NCBI RefSeq assembly: GCF_001580365.1
Contig: NZ_CP014480.1
Span: forward strand, 3,371,981-3,435,980
Source: Kocuria turfanensis
GTDB lineage: Bacteria > Actinomycetota > Actinomycetes > Actinomycetales > Micrococcaceae
Direction of reading: 5' to 3'
DNA: 64,000 nucleotides
The notes beneath the pieces were generated by a model that was not told where the DNA came from, made no database searches, and saw only the letters and a list, made by a program, of their open reading frames with translations. Positions 1 through 8,733 of the stretch are shown piece after piece (within the stretch, counting starts at the first letter, position 1; each line of letters starts with the position of its first letter). The position numbers and the translations under genes were made by a program.

Positions 1-1147
1 TCCAGAAGGGGCGGTCCACCATCACGAACGTCTTCGAGGACTGCATGTAGTGCGAGCGCTCCATGGCGGTCCACAGGGGCGCGGGGAAGAGTCCCTCCTC
101 GGTGTGGATCCGCGTGGACAGCAGCCAGGACTGGCAGGTGGCGACGACCGCGCGGTACTCGGCGGCGCGCCCCCACTTCTCCTCGATCCGCAGGTCCCCG
201 ACGCCGCCGCCGGCCGTGGCGGGGCGCGAGATCCGGGCCACGGCGCCCCGGGGGGAGCCGTGGTGCAGCGAGGCGAGGGACGTCCCGGCGGGCCAGTGGG
301 CGATGTCCTCCGGCGCGTGGTGCCACAGCGCCTCGGGGAGCCGCTGGGCGCCGCCGACGATGCTGCGGTGACCGTCGTCGGCGTCGGTGTAGACCACCCG
401 GAGGATCTCGAGGATGGAGTTGGGGAAGTCGGTGTCCCAGCCCCCCGTGCCGAAGCCCACCTGGCCGAAGGCCTCCCGGTGCTCGAACCCGGCCTCCTTG
501 AACGCCGTGCTGGCGGCGATGAACCCGTAGAAGGTCTGCTCGTCGAGGTCGCGGACCAGCTCGTTCCAGAGCTGCTTGATCCGGCGGGTGTCGCGGGCCT
601 TGATCGCCTCCTGCATCTGCAGGAACTGGGCGCCGTCGTCGACCGCGTGGTGCCAGGCGTCGGCGACCTCCTGGAAGAACGCGGGCAGCTCGTCGGGGGT
701 GCGGGCGTAGTGGGCCCGGCCGCCGAGCTCGATGACGGTGCTGGGGGTGACCTCGGAGAGGGGGTTGGGGAACGCCTCGGTGCGCAGCCCCAGCTTGTCG
801 ACGTAGTGGTAGAAGGCCCGGCCGGAGACCGGGAACCGCATCCCGCCCAGGTCGGCGGTCACCGACGGCGCGCCGGAGAACGAGGCCGTGCGGAGCCGCC
901 CGCCGATCTCGCCCGCCTCGTACACCACGGGGTGCAGGCCCAGCTTCATCAGCTCGTAGGCCGTCACGAGCCCGGACAGGCCCGCTCCGATCACCGCGAC
1001 CTTCGTGCCCAGCGCGGCCTCGGGCACGCTGCCCAGCCCCGCGGGGTGCTGGAGGTAGGTGTCGTAGCCGAACGGGAAGTCGGGGCTGAGCATGGTGATC
1101 GGCGCGGCGCCGGCCCCGGAGTGGTTGATGTCGGTCGCGATGGTCAT
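1..1147 (-). CDS. davB: L-lysine 2-monooxygenase-like flavin amine oxidase (C-terminus beyond window)
   Basis: Flavoprotein of the amine oxidase family; 382 residues are visible and the C-terminus lies beyond the left edge. Seen: FAD dinucleotide-binding GAGLSG at residues 54-59, a following acidic Glu78 and GGR at 82-84, and the stretch PDFPFGYD...HPAGLGS near the N-terminus. From memory this stretch and the region around AELGGMRFPVS-type sequence match L-lysine 2-monooxygenase (DavB), which turns lysine into 5-aminovaleramide and CO2. The related tryptophan 2-monooxygenases share the fold, so substrate is inferred. The ATG (1147-1145) overlaps the TGA of the upstream permease by four bases (ATGA), implying translational coupling. 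The DavA-like amidase at 4354 would take the amide product, which supports the lysine assignment. Confidence 0.72.
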   Translation of the reverse strand, partial: MTIATDINHSGAGAAPITMLSPDFPFGYDTYLQHPAGLGSVPEAALGTKVAVIGAGLSGLVTAYELMKLGLHPVVYEAGEIGGRLRTASFSGAPSVTADLGGMRFPVSGRAFYHYVDKLGLRTEAFPNPLSEVTPSTVIELGGRAHYARTPDELPAFFQEVADAWHHAVDDGAQFLQMQEAIKARDTRRIKQLWNELVRDLDEQTFYGFIAASTAFKEAGFEHREAFGQVGFGTGGWDTDFPNSILEILRVVYTDADDGHRSIVGGAQRLPEALWHHAPEDIAHWPAGTSLASLHHGSPRGAVARISRPATAGGGVGDLRIEEKWGRAAEYRAVVATCQSWLLSTRIHTEEGLFPAPLWTAMERSHYMQSSKTFVMVDRPFW

Positions 1148-2658
1148 ACGGTGTCCTTCACGGTCTCGTGGGTGGGGGTCACGGGGGCGGAGGCCTCCGC
1201 GTACTCCCGGTCGGTCAGGGCGGCCACGGCCGAGTGCCGCCGGCCGTAGCCGAGGTACACGCCGGCGCCGACGGCCATCCACAGGGCGAACACCACCCAG
1301 GTGGAGCCTCCCAGGTTCAGCATGAGGAAGGCGCACATGAGCACGGCGAGGATCGGCGTGACCGGGTAGAGCGGCACCCGGAAGGTCCGGGGCAGGTCGG
1401 GGCGGGTGCGGCGCAGGTGGATCACGGCGAGGCTGACCAGGCTGAAGGCGAAGAGGGTGCCGATGCTCGTGGCGTCGGCCAGCTCGCCCAGGGGGACGAG
1501 CCCCGCCGTGGTGGCGATGACGCCGCCCGTGATCAGCGTGTTCGCGATCGGGGTGCCCGTGCGGGCCGACACCCGGCCGAAGACGGGCGGCACCAGACCG
1601 TCCCGGGACATGGCCATCAGGATGCGCGTCTGCCCGTAGAGGACGACGAGCACGATGCTCACGATGGCCACGACGGCGCCCGTGGCGAAGACGAGCGAGA
1701 CCCAGGGGCGTCCGGTGATCTCCTCCAGGACGCCCACGAGGGCGGCCTCCTGGCCGTCGAACCAGTGCCACGGCCGGGCGCCGACGGCGGCCACCGCGAC
1801 GAGGATGTACAGGGAGGTGATCAGGGCCATGGAGAGGATGATCGCCCGGGGCAGGTCCCGCTGCGGATCGCGGGCCTCGTCCCCGGCGGTGGAGGCGGCG
1901 TCGAAGCCGATGTAGGAGAAGAACAGGCGGGAGGCCGCGGCGGTGACGCCGGCGGTGCCCATCGGGAGCAGCGGGGCGAAGTTGCGGGAGTCGAAGGCCG
2001 TGAACGCCACGGCCACGAAGAACAGCAGCACGGCGATCTTGAGCACCACCAGCACGGTGTTCACCCAGGCGCTCTCGCGCGAACCCCGGATCAGGATCAC
2101 CGTGGCGAGGAGCACGACCGCGACGGCGGGGACGTTGAAGACGCCGCCGTCCCCGGGGGGCTGCACGAAGGCCTCCGGCAGGGCGACGCCGAAGGCCGTG
2201 GCCATCTCGGTGAGGTACTCCCCGGCGCCGACGGCGATGGCGGCGACGGACACGGCGTACTCCAGCAGCAGGCACCAGCCGCAGATCCAGGCGAGGCCCT
2301 CGCCCATGGTGGCGTAGGTGTAGGAGTAGCTGGACCCGGACACGGGCACGGCACCGGCCATCTCCGCGTACTAGAGCGCCGAGAGCATGGCCGCGACACC
2401 GGCGATGACGAACGAGATCCACACCGCCGGCCCCGCGAGGGGCACCGAGTCCCCGAGCACCACGAAGATGCCCGTGCCGAGCGTGGCGCCCACGCTGATC
2501 ATGGTCAGCTGCAGCAGCCCGAAGCTGCGGATGAGCCCGGTGCTGGCGCTCTCCGACTCGCGCGCCATCTGGTGCAGCGGTTTGCGCCGGACCAGCTGGC
2601 TGCCGAGCGGGAGGCCCGGGCGCGGACGCCGGTCCGGCAGGGTGGGTGACGTGGTCAT
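1144..2658 (-). pseudogene. APC-family cationic amino acid permease interrupted by an in-frame TAG
   Basis: Amino acid/polyamine/organocation transporter (CAT/YfnA-like), expected to import a cationic amino acid such as lysine. Reading from ATG 2658 (AAAGGGA Shine-Dalgarno upstream), the N-terminal 95 codons carry the first helices (ISVGATLGTGIFVVLGD). Codon 96 is TAG (2373-2371). The same frame then continues for 408 codons with typical family sequence (YAEMAGAVPVSGSSYSY onwards, many membrane helices). The family consensus around the break reads small residue-Tyr-Ala-Glu, so TCG (Ser) to TAG is a one-base explanation. Without readthrough only a 95-residue fragment would be made. An internal ATG at 2361 could restart translation but would lose the first two helices. 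It may be a true pseudogene or a sequence error. Coupled to davB downstream. Confidence 0.8.
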
Positions 2659-2696
2659 GGTGGGGTCCCTTTCGACGAGCGACCTGCGGGGCACCA

Positions 2697-2713
2697 CACA
2701 CCCTAGGGATGTG
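2697..2713. promoter_or_regulatory. Imperfect palindrome in the permease/pucR divergent promoter region
   Basis: CACACCCTAGGGATGTG, symmetrical around CCTAGG with outer CACA/TGTG, sits in the 98-bp gap between the permease start and pucR. It is placed to act as an operator for one or both divergent genes. The regulator is inferred to be the adjacent PucR protein; nothing in the sequence proves it. Confidence 0.35.
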
Positions 2714-2742
2714 ACGCGCATCTCAGGCGGGACGAAGTGTCC

Positions 2743-2748
2743 TATAGT
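2743..2748 (+). promoter_or_regulatory. -10 box of the first pucR gene (leaderless type)
   Basis: TATAGT lies 8 nt before the ATG at 2757 and there is no Shine-Dalgarno sequence, so transcription probably begins at or next to the start codon. Confidence 0.45.
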
Positions 2749-2756
2749 TCCCTGGC

Positions 2757-4349
2757 ATGAGCGGAAGTGCACCACTGCGGGAACGGTCCGTCGCCACGGA
2801 GGGCTGGGGGGAGCTGACCCTGGACCGCCTGCTGGCGCAGATGCCGGCGGAGCTGGAGCTGGTGACCTCCTGGGCGGGGGCGGCGGCCCCGCCGCTGCGC
2901 TGGGTGGCCACCAGCGAGCTGGAGGACCCCACGCCCTTCCTGCTGGGCGGGGAGCTGCTCCTCACCGCCGGGGTCCCGCTGGCCGGACGGTCGCCGGCGG
3001 AGGTCGCCGCCTACGTGGCGCGGCTGGCCGCCGCCGGGGTCACCGCCCTGGGGCTGGGCGTGTCCCCGGTGCACGACGCCCTCCCCGCCGGGCTCGCCCC
3101 GGCCTGCGCCCAGCACGGCCTGCCCCTGGTGCGGGTGGCCGAGCACACGCCGTTCGTCGCCGTGACCCGCAGGTTCGCCGCCGTGCTGGAGGCGGAGAAC
3201 GACCGGGTGGCGCGGCACCTGGTGCAGGCCAACCGCCGGATGCTCCGGGCCGTGCTCTCCGGCGCCCCGGAGAGCTCCCTCCTGGAGGTGCTGGCCGCGG
3301 AGGTCCGGGCGTGGGCGGTGCTGACCGGGGCCGACGGGCGGATCAGTGCCTCCGCCGGCCGCCCCGCCCTCGACGAGGAGCAGCTGCGCCCCCTCCAGGA
3401 GAAGATCTTCGCCGGGAGCGGCCCGCGGGTGGAGGTCGCCAGCTTCGCCGAGCCCGGGGCGGCCGTCGTCGTCGGCCACCCGCTGCGCAGCGAGCGCGAC
3501 GTCAACCTGGGCACGCTCGTCCTCGGGGCGCCCGCCGCGTTCACCCCGGCCCAGCACACCGCCGTCTCCGTCGCCGTCGGTCTGCTCGAGGTGCTCCTGC
3601 GCCAGCGCACGGTGGGCAACCTGGCGCCGAGCCGCCTCGCCACCGCCCTGCTGCTGGGGGCGGGAGAGCCCGGGGGAGAGCGCGCCGTGCTGCGGGCGCT
3701 GGCGCAGAGCGTCGCCGGCCCCGAGGGGGAGCCGGTGCGGGTGGTGCAGGGCGTCCGCGGGCCGGGCCACGACGGGCCGTGGCCGCCCCGGGCCCCCGAC
3801 GAGCTCCCGGAGCTGCTCCAGCTGCGCCGGCTGTTCGACACCCGGCTCGTGGAGCTCACCGCGTACGGGTTCGTCACCGTCACCCGCTCGCCGGTGCCCG
3901 GCCGGCTGCTCGCGGACCTGGAGTTGCGGGGGTGGCTCGTGGCCGTCGGCCGGCCCGCGGAGCTCCCCGGTCTGCGGGCCGGCCACGAGGAGGTCTCCGC
4001 CCTGCGCCGCAGGCTGCGGGCCGGCGGCAGGAGCCTGCGGGCGGAGGACGTGCCGTGGTCGGTGGCGGGTCTGCTCGGCCCGGAGTCGGGGCGGTTGGTG
4101 GCGGACCGGCTCCTCGCGCCGCTGGAGCAGCTTCCCGAGCAGCGGCGGGAGCTGCTGCTCGGCACGCTGCGGTGCTGGCTGGACGCCCACGGCAACTGGG
4201 ACGCGTGCAGCCGCCGGCTCGGCCTGCACCGCAACAGCGTGCGCCGGCACGTGCAGCAGGTCGCCGAGCTGCTGGGAGTGGACCTCGACGACGCACGGGT
4301 GCGCGCGGAGCTGCTGATCGCCCTGCAGTTCGTGCCCGGGGCGCCGTAG
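2757..4349 (+). CDS. PucR-family transcriptional regulator (530 aa)
   Basis: Cytoplasmic DNA-binding regulator. Seen: an N-terminal PucR/purine-catabolism-type domain (around WVATSELEDPTPFLLGGELLLTAG, residues ~45-75), a central GGDEF-like region of low conservation, and a C-terminal PucR helix-turn-helix (LDAHGNWDACSRRLGLHRN, about 50 residues from the end). PucR proteins usually sense a metabolite and activate neighbouring nitrogen-catabolism genes. It is divergent from permease-davB and ends 4 nt from the convergent amidase gene, so it is probably the local regulator. ATG 2757 is chosen because the frame starts there directly after a -10 box. A second paralogue lies at 5475; the two share the WVATSEL N-terminal motif. 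Confidence 0.85.
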   Translation: MSGSAPLRERSVATEGWGELTLDRLLAQMPAELELVTSWAGAAAPPLRWVATSELEDPTPFLLGGELLLTAGVPLAGRSPAEVAAYVARLAAAGVTALGLGVSPVHDALPAGLAPACAQHGLPLVRVAEHTPFVAVTRRFAAVLEAENDRVARHLVQANRRMLRAVLSGAPESSLLEVLAAEVRAWAVLTGADGRISASAGRPALDEEQLRPLQEKIFAGSGPRVEVASFAEPGAAVVVGHPLRSERDVNLGTLVLGAPAAFTPAQHTAVSVAVGLLEVLLRQRTVGNLAPSRLATALLLGAGEPGGERAVLRALAQSVAGPEGEPVRVVQGVRGPGHDGPWPPRAPDELPELLQLRRLFDTRLVELTAYGFVTVTRSPVPGRLLADLELRGWLVAVGRPAELPGLRAGHEEVSALRRRLRAGGRSLRAEDVPWSVAGLLGPESGRLVADRLLAPLEQLPEQRRELLLGTLRCWLDAHGNWDACSRRLGLHRNSVRRHVQQVAELLGVDLDDARVRAELLIALQFVPGAP

Positions 4350-4353
4350 TCCT

Positions 4354-5160
4354 TCAGCCGGTCGGGCGCCCGCCCCAGCGCCCGTACAGGTCCGGGCGGC
4401 GGTCCCGCAGGTAGGGCACGCGCTCGCGGGCGGCGGCCACCAGGGCCGAGTCCACGACGGCGTGCACCAGGTCCGGGCCCGTGCCGGCACGGGCCAGGAG
4501 GCTCCCGTCGGCGCCGGCGACCACGCTCTCCCCGCCGAACTCCAGCCCGCTCTCGGTGCCGCAGTGGTTGGCGTAGGCGATGACCACCTGGCTCTCGAGG
4601 GCGCGGGCCGGCAGGAGGATGTTCGGCACGGCGGCGAACCCGGCGCCGAGGGCGGTCGGGACCAGCAGCAGCTCCGCGCCCTGGTCCGAGGCGGCGCGCA
4701 CGCTCTCCGGGAACTCCACGTCGTAGCAGATCAGCAGCGAGATCCGCAGGCCGCCGTGCTCCACCACCCGCGGGGCGTCCTCGGCCGGGGCGAAGGCCCG
4801 CCGCTCCTCGTCCCCGAACAGGTGCACCTTGTCGTAGCTCAGCACGGCCCGCCCGGCGTCGTCGAGGAGCGTGGCGGCGATGTGCCAGCGCCCGCCCGCT
4901 CCCTGCCGGGGCGCGCTGTAGACCAGGGCGATCCCGTGGCGGCGGGCGATCGCCGCGGCGCGGTCGGCGATCAGGCGCAGGTCCTCGGCCGTCAGCCGCT
5001 GCCGGACCAGCTCGGGGCTGTAGCCGCACGTGAACAGCTCCGGGGTGAGCAGCAGGTCCGCGCCGTCCTGGCGGGCCCGCCGCGCGGCGGCGTCGACGAC
5101 CCGGAGGTTGGCCTCCAGGTCCAGGACCGTGGCCTCGGCCTGGAGCACGGCGATCTTCAT
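4354..5160 (-). CDS. davA: Nitrilase-superfamily amidase, 5-aminopentanamidase-like
   Basis: Carbon-nitrogen hydrolase of 268 residues, the usual length for this branch. The catalytic triad is complete: Glu41 (in LTPELFTCGY), Lys111 (in YDKVHLFGDE) and Cys145 (in LLICYDVEFPE). From memory the HLFG and ICYD(I/V)EFPE segments fit DavA, which hydrolyses 5-aminovaleramide to 5-aminovalerate and ammonia after DavB; other amidases of the superfamily are possible. The start at 5160 gives the canonical MKIAVLQAE opening; an in-frame upstream start at 5262 would add unconserved residues. It ends 4 nt from the convergent pucR stop. It likely works with the flavin monooxygenase at 1-1147, although it is a separate transcription unit. 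Confidence 0.8.
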   Translation of the reverse strand: MKIAVLQAEATVLDLEANLRVVDAAARRARQDGADLLLTPELFTCGYSPELVRQRLTAEDLRLIADRAAAIARRHGIALVYSAPRQGAGGRWHIAATLLDDAGRAVLSYDKVHLFGDEERRAFAPAEDAPRVVEHGGLRISLLICYDVEFPESVRAASDQGAELLLVPTALGAGFAAVPNILLPARALESQVVIAYANHCGTESGLEFGGESVVAGADGSLLARAGTGPDLVHAVVDSALVAAARERVPYLRDRRPDLYGRWGGRPTG

Positions 5161-5474
5161 GGGCGGCCTTTCTCGCGGGAGCCGGCGCCGGGCGTGAGCC
5201 GCCGGCGCCGGGGGCTGTGATGCCCGGCACAGTCTGCCAGCACGTTGTTCGCTGGGCAACAAATGTTGTCAGAACGGTCGGGGTCGGCGCCGCCCCGGTC
5301 GGATCCGCCCGCCGCGCCGCCGGCCTCGTCCGGGCCGGTCCGCCAGCCGCGCCCTCGCCCGGACTGGCACGATAGTCTCGGCGGCAGCGGCGCGGGCCGG
5401 CGCGCCGTGCCGCGGCCGGGGGCGGGACGCCACCACGGCCGTCGTCCTCCCGGCCGGCACGGAAGGACACATCA
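5161..5474. promoter_or_regulatory. Divergent control region between davA-like gene and second pucR
   Basis: A 314-bp gap without a convincing gene. It holds the AT-richer segment 5244-5270 with a TTGTT/AACAA inverted repeat, a GATAGT box at 5371-5376 that could be a -10 for the rightward pucR, and the GGAAGGA Shine-Dalgarno before GTG 5475. Nothing else recognisable. Confidence 0.5.
5245..5262. promoter_or_regulatory. Inverted repeat TTGTT-N8-AACAA upstream of davA-like gene
   Basis: TTGTTCGCTGGGCAACAA is a perfect 5-bp inverted repeat, followed at 5266-5269 by another TTGT half-site. It is the most AT-rich patch in this gap and is positioned 85-100 bp upstream of the amidase start. Inferred operator, possibly for a PucR protein. 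Confidence 0.4.
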
Positions 5475-7013
5475 GTGATCACGGTCGCCCAGGTGCTCGG
5501 GCTCGACGGTCTCGGCCTGCGCATGGTCGTCGAGGGGGACACGGGCGCCCCCGTGAGCTGGGTGGCCACCAGCGAGCTGGCCGACCCCACCCCCTATCTC
5601 AACGGCGGGGAGATCGTCCTGTTCACCGGGCTCAACAGCCCCGTCGACCGGCCCTCCTGGGGGCGCTACGCCCGCCGCCTCGCCGAGAAGGGGGTCGTGG
5701 CCCTGGGCATGGGCGTCGGGCGCAGCCTGTCCCACCCCGAGGTGCCGGAGCAGCTGGTCGAGGCGGCCCGGGAGGCCGGCCTCACTCTGTTCAGCGTGCC
5801 CGAGGAGACACCCTTCCTGGAACTGATCCAGGCCGTGGCCGAGATGCGGGCCGCCCAGGAGCGCACCGTCCTGGAGGCCATGCTCACCATGCAGCGCACG
5901 CTCACGCGTGCCGCCACGGGCGCCGACGGATCCACCCGGGTCCTGGAGTCCCTGGCCGGGCTCATCGAGGGCGGCTGGGCGGCGATCTGCACCGCGGACG
6001 CCGAGATCACGCACCGGTCCGGGCCCGCGGTCCCCGAGCTGCCCACGGGTCGGAGCCTGGAGGAGCTCGTCGACCGGCTCCGCCCGGCGCGGCTGCGCGG
6101 GTCGCTGAGCGAGTCCGGACCCGCGGGGAGCATCGTGATCCACCCGCTGGGCGTGCAGGGGGTGCCGCTCACCTACCTCGTCGTGGTCACGCCCCGGCCC
6201 GTGGAACGGGTCCAGGCCGGGGCGATCACCACCGCCGTGGCCCTGCTCTCCCTGCACGCCGAGCGGGCGGGGGAGCGGACCCTGTTCCGGCGCCGGGTCC
6301 GCGCCGGAGCCCTGGCCCTCGTCCTCGGGGGCGACGTGCGCTCCGGGGACGCCCTGCTGGCGGTCGCCGAGGACGGCGGCTGGGCCGGGTCGTCCCGGCG
6401 GGTGCGGGTGGTGCGCCTGCGCGGGGACGCCGAGCCGGTCCGGGAGGCGGCCCGGCGGATCGAGGGATACGCCGACCGCACCGGCCACCGGGCGCTGGTG
6501 GGCGCCGCGGCGCAGCACGCGGCCGGGGAGGCGGACGTCGCCGTGCTGGTGGAGGACGACGCGGAGCTGCTCCGGGCCCTGCGCGAGGTCGTCGAGCGCT
6601 CCGGGGCACGCGCCGGCGTCGGCGGCGCCGCTCCCGTGGAGGCCGCCGGCACGAGCGAGCACCAGGCCCTCGACGTGCTGGGACGCACCACGGCCCGGCA
6701 CCGGGTGGGCGTCTGGGACGACCTGGTGACCGGTGGCTTCGCCGGGCTCCTGCCGCCCGAGGCGGCGCGGGCCTTCGCCCGGGACCTGCTGGCGCCGGTC
6801 CGGGCACGGGAGGGCGGCGATCAGCTGCTGGGCCTGCTGCGGACCTTCCTCGCCCACAACGGCAATCGGCGGCAGGCGGCGGCCGAGCTGGGGATCCACC
6901 GCAACACGATGCTGCAGCGGCTGCAGGCCGTCGAGCAGGCCCTGGGCCGCTCCCTGGACGACCCGCAGCTGCGGGCCGATCTCTGGATCGCCCTCCGCGT
7001 CCACGCCGGCTAG
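5475..7013 (+). CDS. Second PucR-family transcriptional regulator (512 aa)
   Basis: Same architecture as the gene at 2757: PucR N-terminal domain (WVATSELADPTPYLNGGEI near residues 30-50; SVPEETPFLELIQAV near 110-125), a variable middle, and a C-terminal helix-turn-helix (LAHNGNRRQAAAELGIHRN). GTG 5475 is preceded by GGAAGGA at good spacing. It lies upstream of, and in the same direction as, the glutamate/leucine-type dehydrogenase, 292 bp away, and divergent from the davA-like gene; either could be its target. The middle part differs strongly from the first PucR, so the two probably respond to different ligands. Confidence 0.85.
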   Translation: MITVAQVLGLDGLGLRMVVEGDTGAPVSWVATSELADPTPYLNGGEIVLFTGLNSPVDRPSWGRYARRLAEKGVVALGMGVGRSLSHPEVPEQLVEAAREAGLTLFSVPEETPFLELIQAVAEMRAAQERTVLEAMLTMQRTLTRAATGADGSTRVLESLAGLIEGGWAAICTADAEITHRSGPAVPELPTGRSLEELVDRLRPARLRGSLSESGPAGSIVIHPLGVQGVPLTYLVVVTPRPVERVQAGAITTAVALLSLHAERAGERTLFRRRVRAGALALVLGGDVRSGDALLAVAEDGGWAGSSRRVRVVRLRGDAEPVREAARRIEGYADRTGHRALVGAAAQHAAGEADVAVLVEDDAELLRALREVVERSGARAGVGGAAPVEAAGTSEHQALDVLGRTTARHRVGVWDDLVTGGFAGLLPPEAARAFARDLLAPVRAREGGDQLLGLLRTFLAHNGNRRQAAAELGIHRNTMLQRLQAVEQALGRSLDDPQLRADLWIALRVHAG

Positions 7014-7026
7014 GACCGGCCGGGTG

Positions 7027-7044
7027 CCGGCGGGTGCCCGCCGG
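7027..7044 (+). terminator. Hairpin after the second pucR
   Basis: CCGGCGGG-TG-CCCGCCGG, a perfect 8-bp stem 14 nt past the stop codon, without a T-run. Plausible terminator. Confidence 0.4.
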
Positions 7045-7305
7045 TGCCCACGGCATGCCGGCGACGGCTGGGCACGCTGCACACCGGGCGGGGTGGACAG
7101 CGGCACTGTGCCACGCGGGTGTGAGCCTAGTCTCGCACTGTCGGGACGTGCGGACGTGGGTCCGCGAGGGGCGCCGCTCCGCCGTCGACCCGGCCCCGCC
7201 CTGCGCCCCTGCGTGCCGGCGGACCGGTCCGTGCGCCGTCCCGGCCGTTCCGTCCCGGCCGTTCCACACCGACCGAGCCGCGCCGTCCGCATCGAAGGAG
7301 ATCCC

Positions 7306-8601
7306 ATGACCCCCCCCGTCCTCGCTCCCGCCGCCGACGCCCCGGGGGAGGCGGCGGCGGGCACCGGCCCGCTGGCCGATGCCCAGGCCCAGCTGGCCGC
7401 GGCCGTGCGCGCCCTCGGCTACGAGACCGGCCTGCACGCCCTGCTGGCCCGGCCGCGCCGGGAGATGACCGTGTCCATCCCGCTGCGCCGTGACGACGGG
7501 AGCGTGGAGGTGCTGACCGGTCACCGGGTGCAGCACAACTTCTCCCGCGGCCCCGCCAAGGGCGGGCTGCGCTTCTCCCCGGCCGTGGACCTGGACGAGG
7601 TGCGGGCCCTGGCGATGTGGATGACCTGGAAGTGCGCGCTCCTGGACGTGCCCTACGGCGGGGCCAAGGGCGGGATCACGATCGACCCCCGCCGCTACTC
7701 CCGGGAGGAGCTGGAGCGGGTCACCCGCCGCTACACCTCCGAGATCCTGCCGATCATCGGCCCGGAGCGGGACATCCCCGCCCCGGACATCGGCACCGAC
7801 GAGCAGACCATGGCCTGGATGATGGACACCTACTCCGTGTCCGTGGGCTACACCGTGCCCGGGGTGGTCACCGGCAAGCCGGTGTCCGTGGGCGGGTCCC
7901 TGGGCCGCTCCTCGGCGACCTCCCGGGGCGTGGTGCACATCGCCCTGGCCGCCCTGGCCCACCGCGGGATCACCCCGGCCGGGGCCACCGCCGCGGTGCA
8001 GGGCTTCGGCAAGGTCGGCGCGGGGGCCGCGCTGTTCCTGGCCGAGGCCGGGGTGGAGGTCGTCGCGGTCTCCGACCAGTACGGGGCCGTCCACCGCGCC
8101 GGCGGGCTGGACGTGCCCGCGCTGCAGCAGCACGTGGCCGCCACCGGCTCCGTCGTCGGCTTCGCGGGAGCGGACCCCCTCCCGGCCGAGCGGCTGCTGG
8201 GGCTGGCGGTGGACCTGCTGGTGCCGGCCGCCGTGGAGGGCGTGCTGCACGCGGGCAACGCCGCCGAGGTGGCCGCGTCGGTCGTGGTGGAGGGCGCCAA
8301 CGGGCCGACCACGGCCGCGGCCGACGAGATCCTGGCCGCCCACGGCGTGCTCGTGGTCCCGGACATCCTCGCCAACGCCGGCGGGGTGATCGTCTCCTAC
8401 TTCGAGTGGGTGCAGTCCGACCAGGCCTACTGGTGGTCCGCGGCCGAGGTCGACGCCCGCCTGGAGGCCCGGATGCTCGCGGCCTGGGGAAAGGTGCTCG
8501 AGGTCGCCGCCGAGCGCGGGCTGAGCCTGCGCGAGGCCGCCACCGTCACCGCGGTCCAGCGGGTCGCCGACGCCCACCTCACCCGCGGCCTCTACCCCTG
8601 A
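7306..8601 (+). CDS. Glu/Leu/Phe/Val dehydrogenase family, probable glutamate dehydrogenase
   Basis: NAD(P)-dependent amino acid dehydrogenase of 431 residues, a normal hexameric GDH length. Seen: RGPAKGGLRF (Lys85), MTWKC (Lys109), the catalytic-lysine motif PYGGAKGGI (Lys121), APDIGTDEQTMAWMMD, and the dinucleotide-binding GFGKVGAG in the C-terminal Rossmann domain. The GPAKGG and TDEQTMAW motifs are those of catabolic RocG/GdhA-type enzymes. It interconverts glutamate and 2-oxoglutarate plus ammonia in the cytoplasm. ATG 7306 is set by GAAGGAG at 7294-7300; the upstream extension is not protein-like. In context it could recycle the amino-group acceptor for 5-aminovalerate transamination (inference). 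A very strong terminator follows. Confidence 0.88.
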   Translation: MTPPVLAPAADAPGEAAAGTGPLADAQAQLAAAVRALGYETGLHALLARPRREMTVSIPLRRDDGSVEVLTGHRVQHNFSRGPAKGGLRFSPAVDLDEVRALAMWMTWKCALLDVPYGGAKGGITIDPRRYSREELERVTRRYTSEILPIIGPERDIPAPDIGTDEQTMAWMMDTYSVSVGYTVPGVVTGKPVSVGGSLGRSSATSRGVVHIALAALAHRGITPAGATAAVQGFGKVGAGAALFLAEAGVEVVAVSDQYGAVHRAGGLDVPALQQHVAATGSVVGFAGADPLPAERLLGLAVDLLVPAAVEGVLHAGNAAEVAASVVVEGANGPTTAAADEILAAHGVLVVPDILANAGGVIVSYFEWVQSDQAYWWSAAEVDARLEARMLAAWGKVLEVAAERGLSLREAATVTAVQRVADAHLTRGLYP

Positions 8602-8669
8602 TCGGCGGCACCGCCCGGCCGGCGGCCCGGCGCCGTCGGCCGGGCGCCGTCGGCCGGGCGGCGCACCGG

Positions 8670-8733
8670 GCGCGGACGGCGCTGCCCCGCCCCCGCGGTG
8701 CCCGCCGCGGGGGCGGGGCAGCGCCGTCCGCGC
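8670..8733 (+). terminator. Perfect 29-bp hairpin terminator
   Basis: Left arm 8670-8698 and right arm 8705-8733 are exact reverse complements over 29 bp, with a 6-nt loop. There is no T-tract, as is common in high-G+C actinobacteria. Just upstream (about 8630-8660) a 14-bp unit, GCGCCGTCGGCCGG, is directly repeated. Confidence 0.75.

Noticed and set aside
2371..2373. TAG in the permease as a programmed pyrrolysine or similar recoding site
   Set aside because: No recoding genes or downstream structure seen, and no reason for such a residue in this family; mutation or error is simpler.
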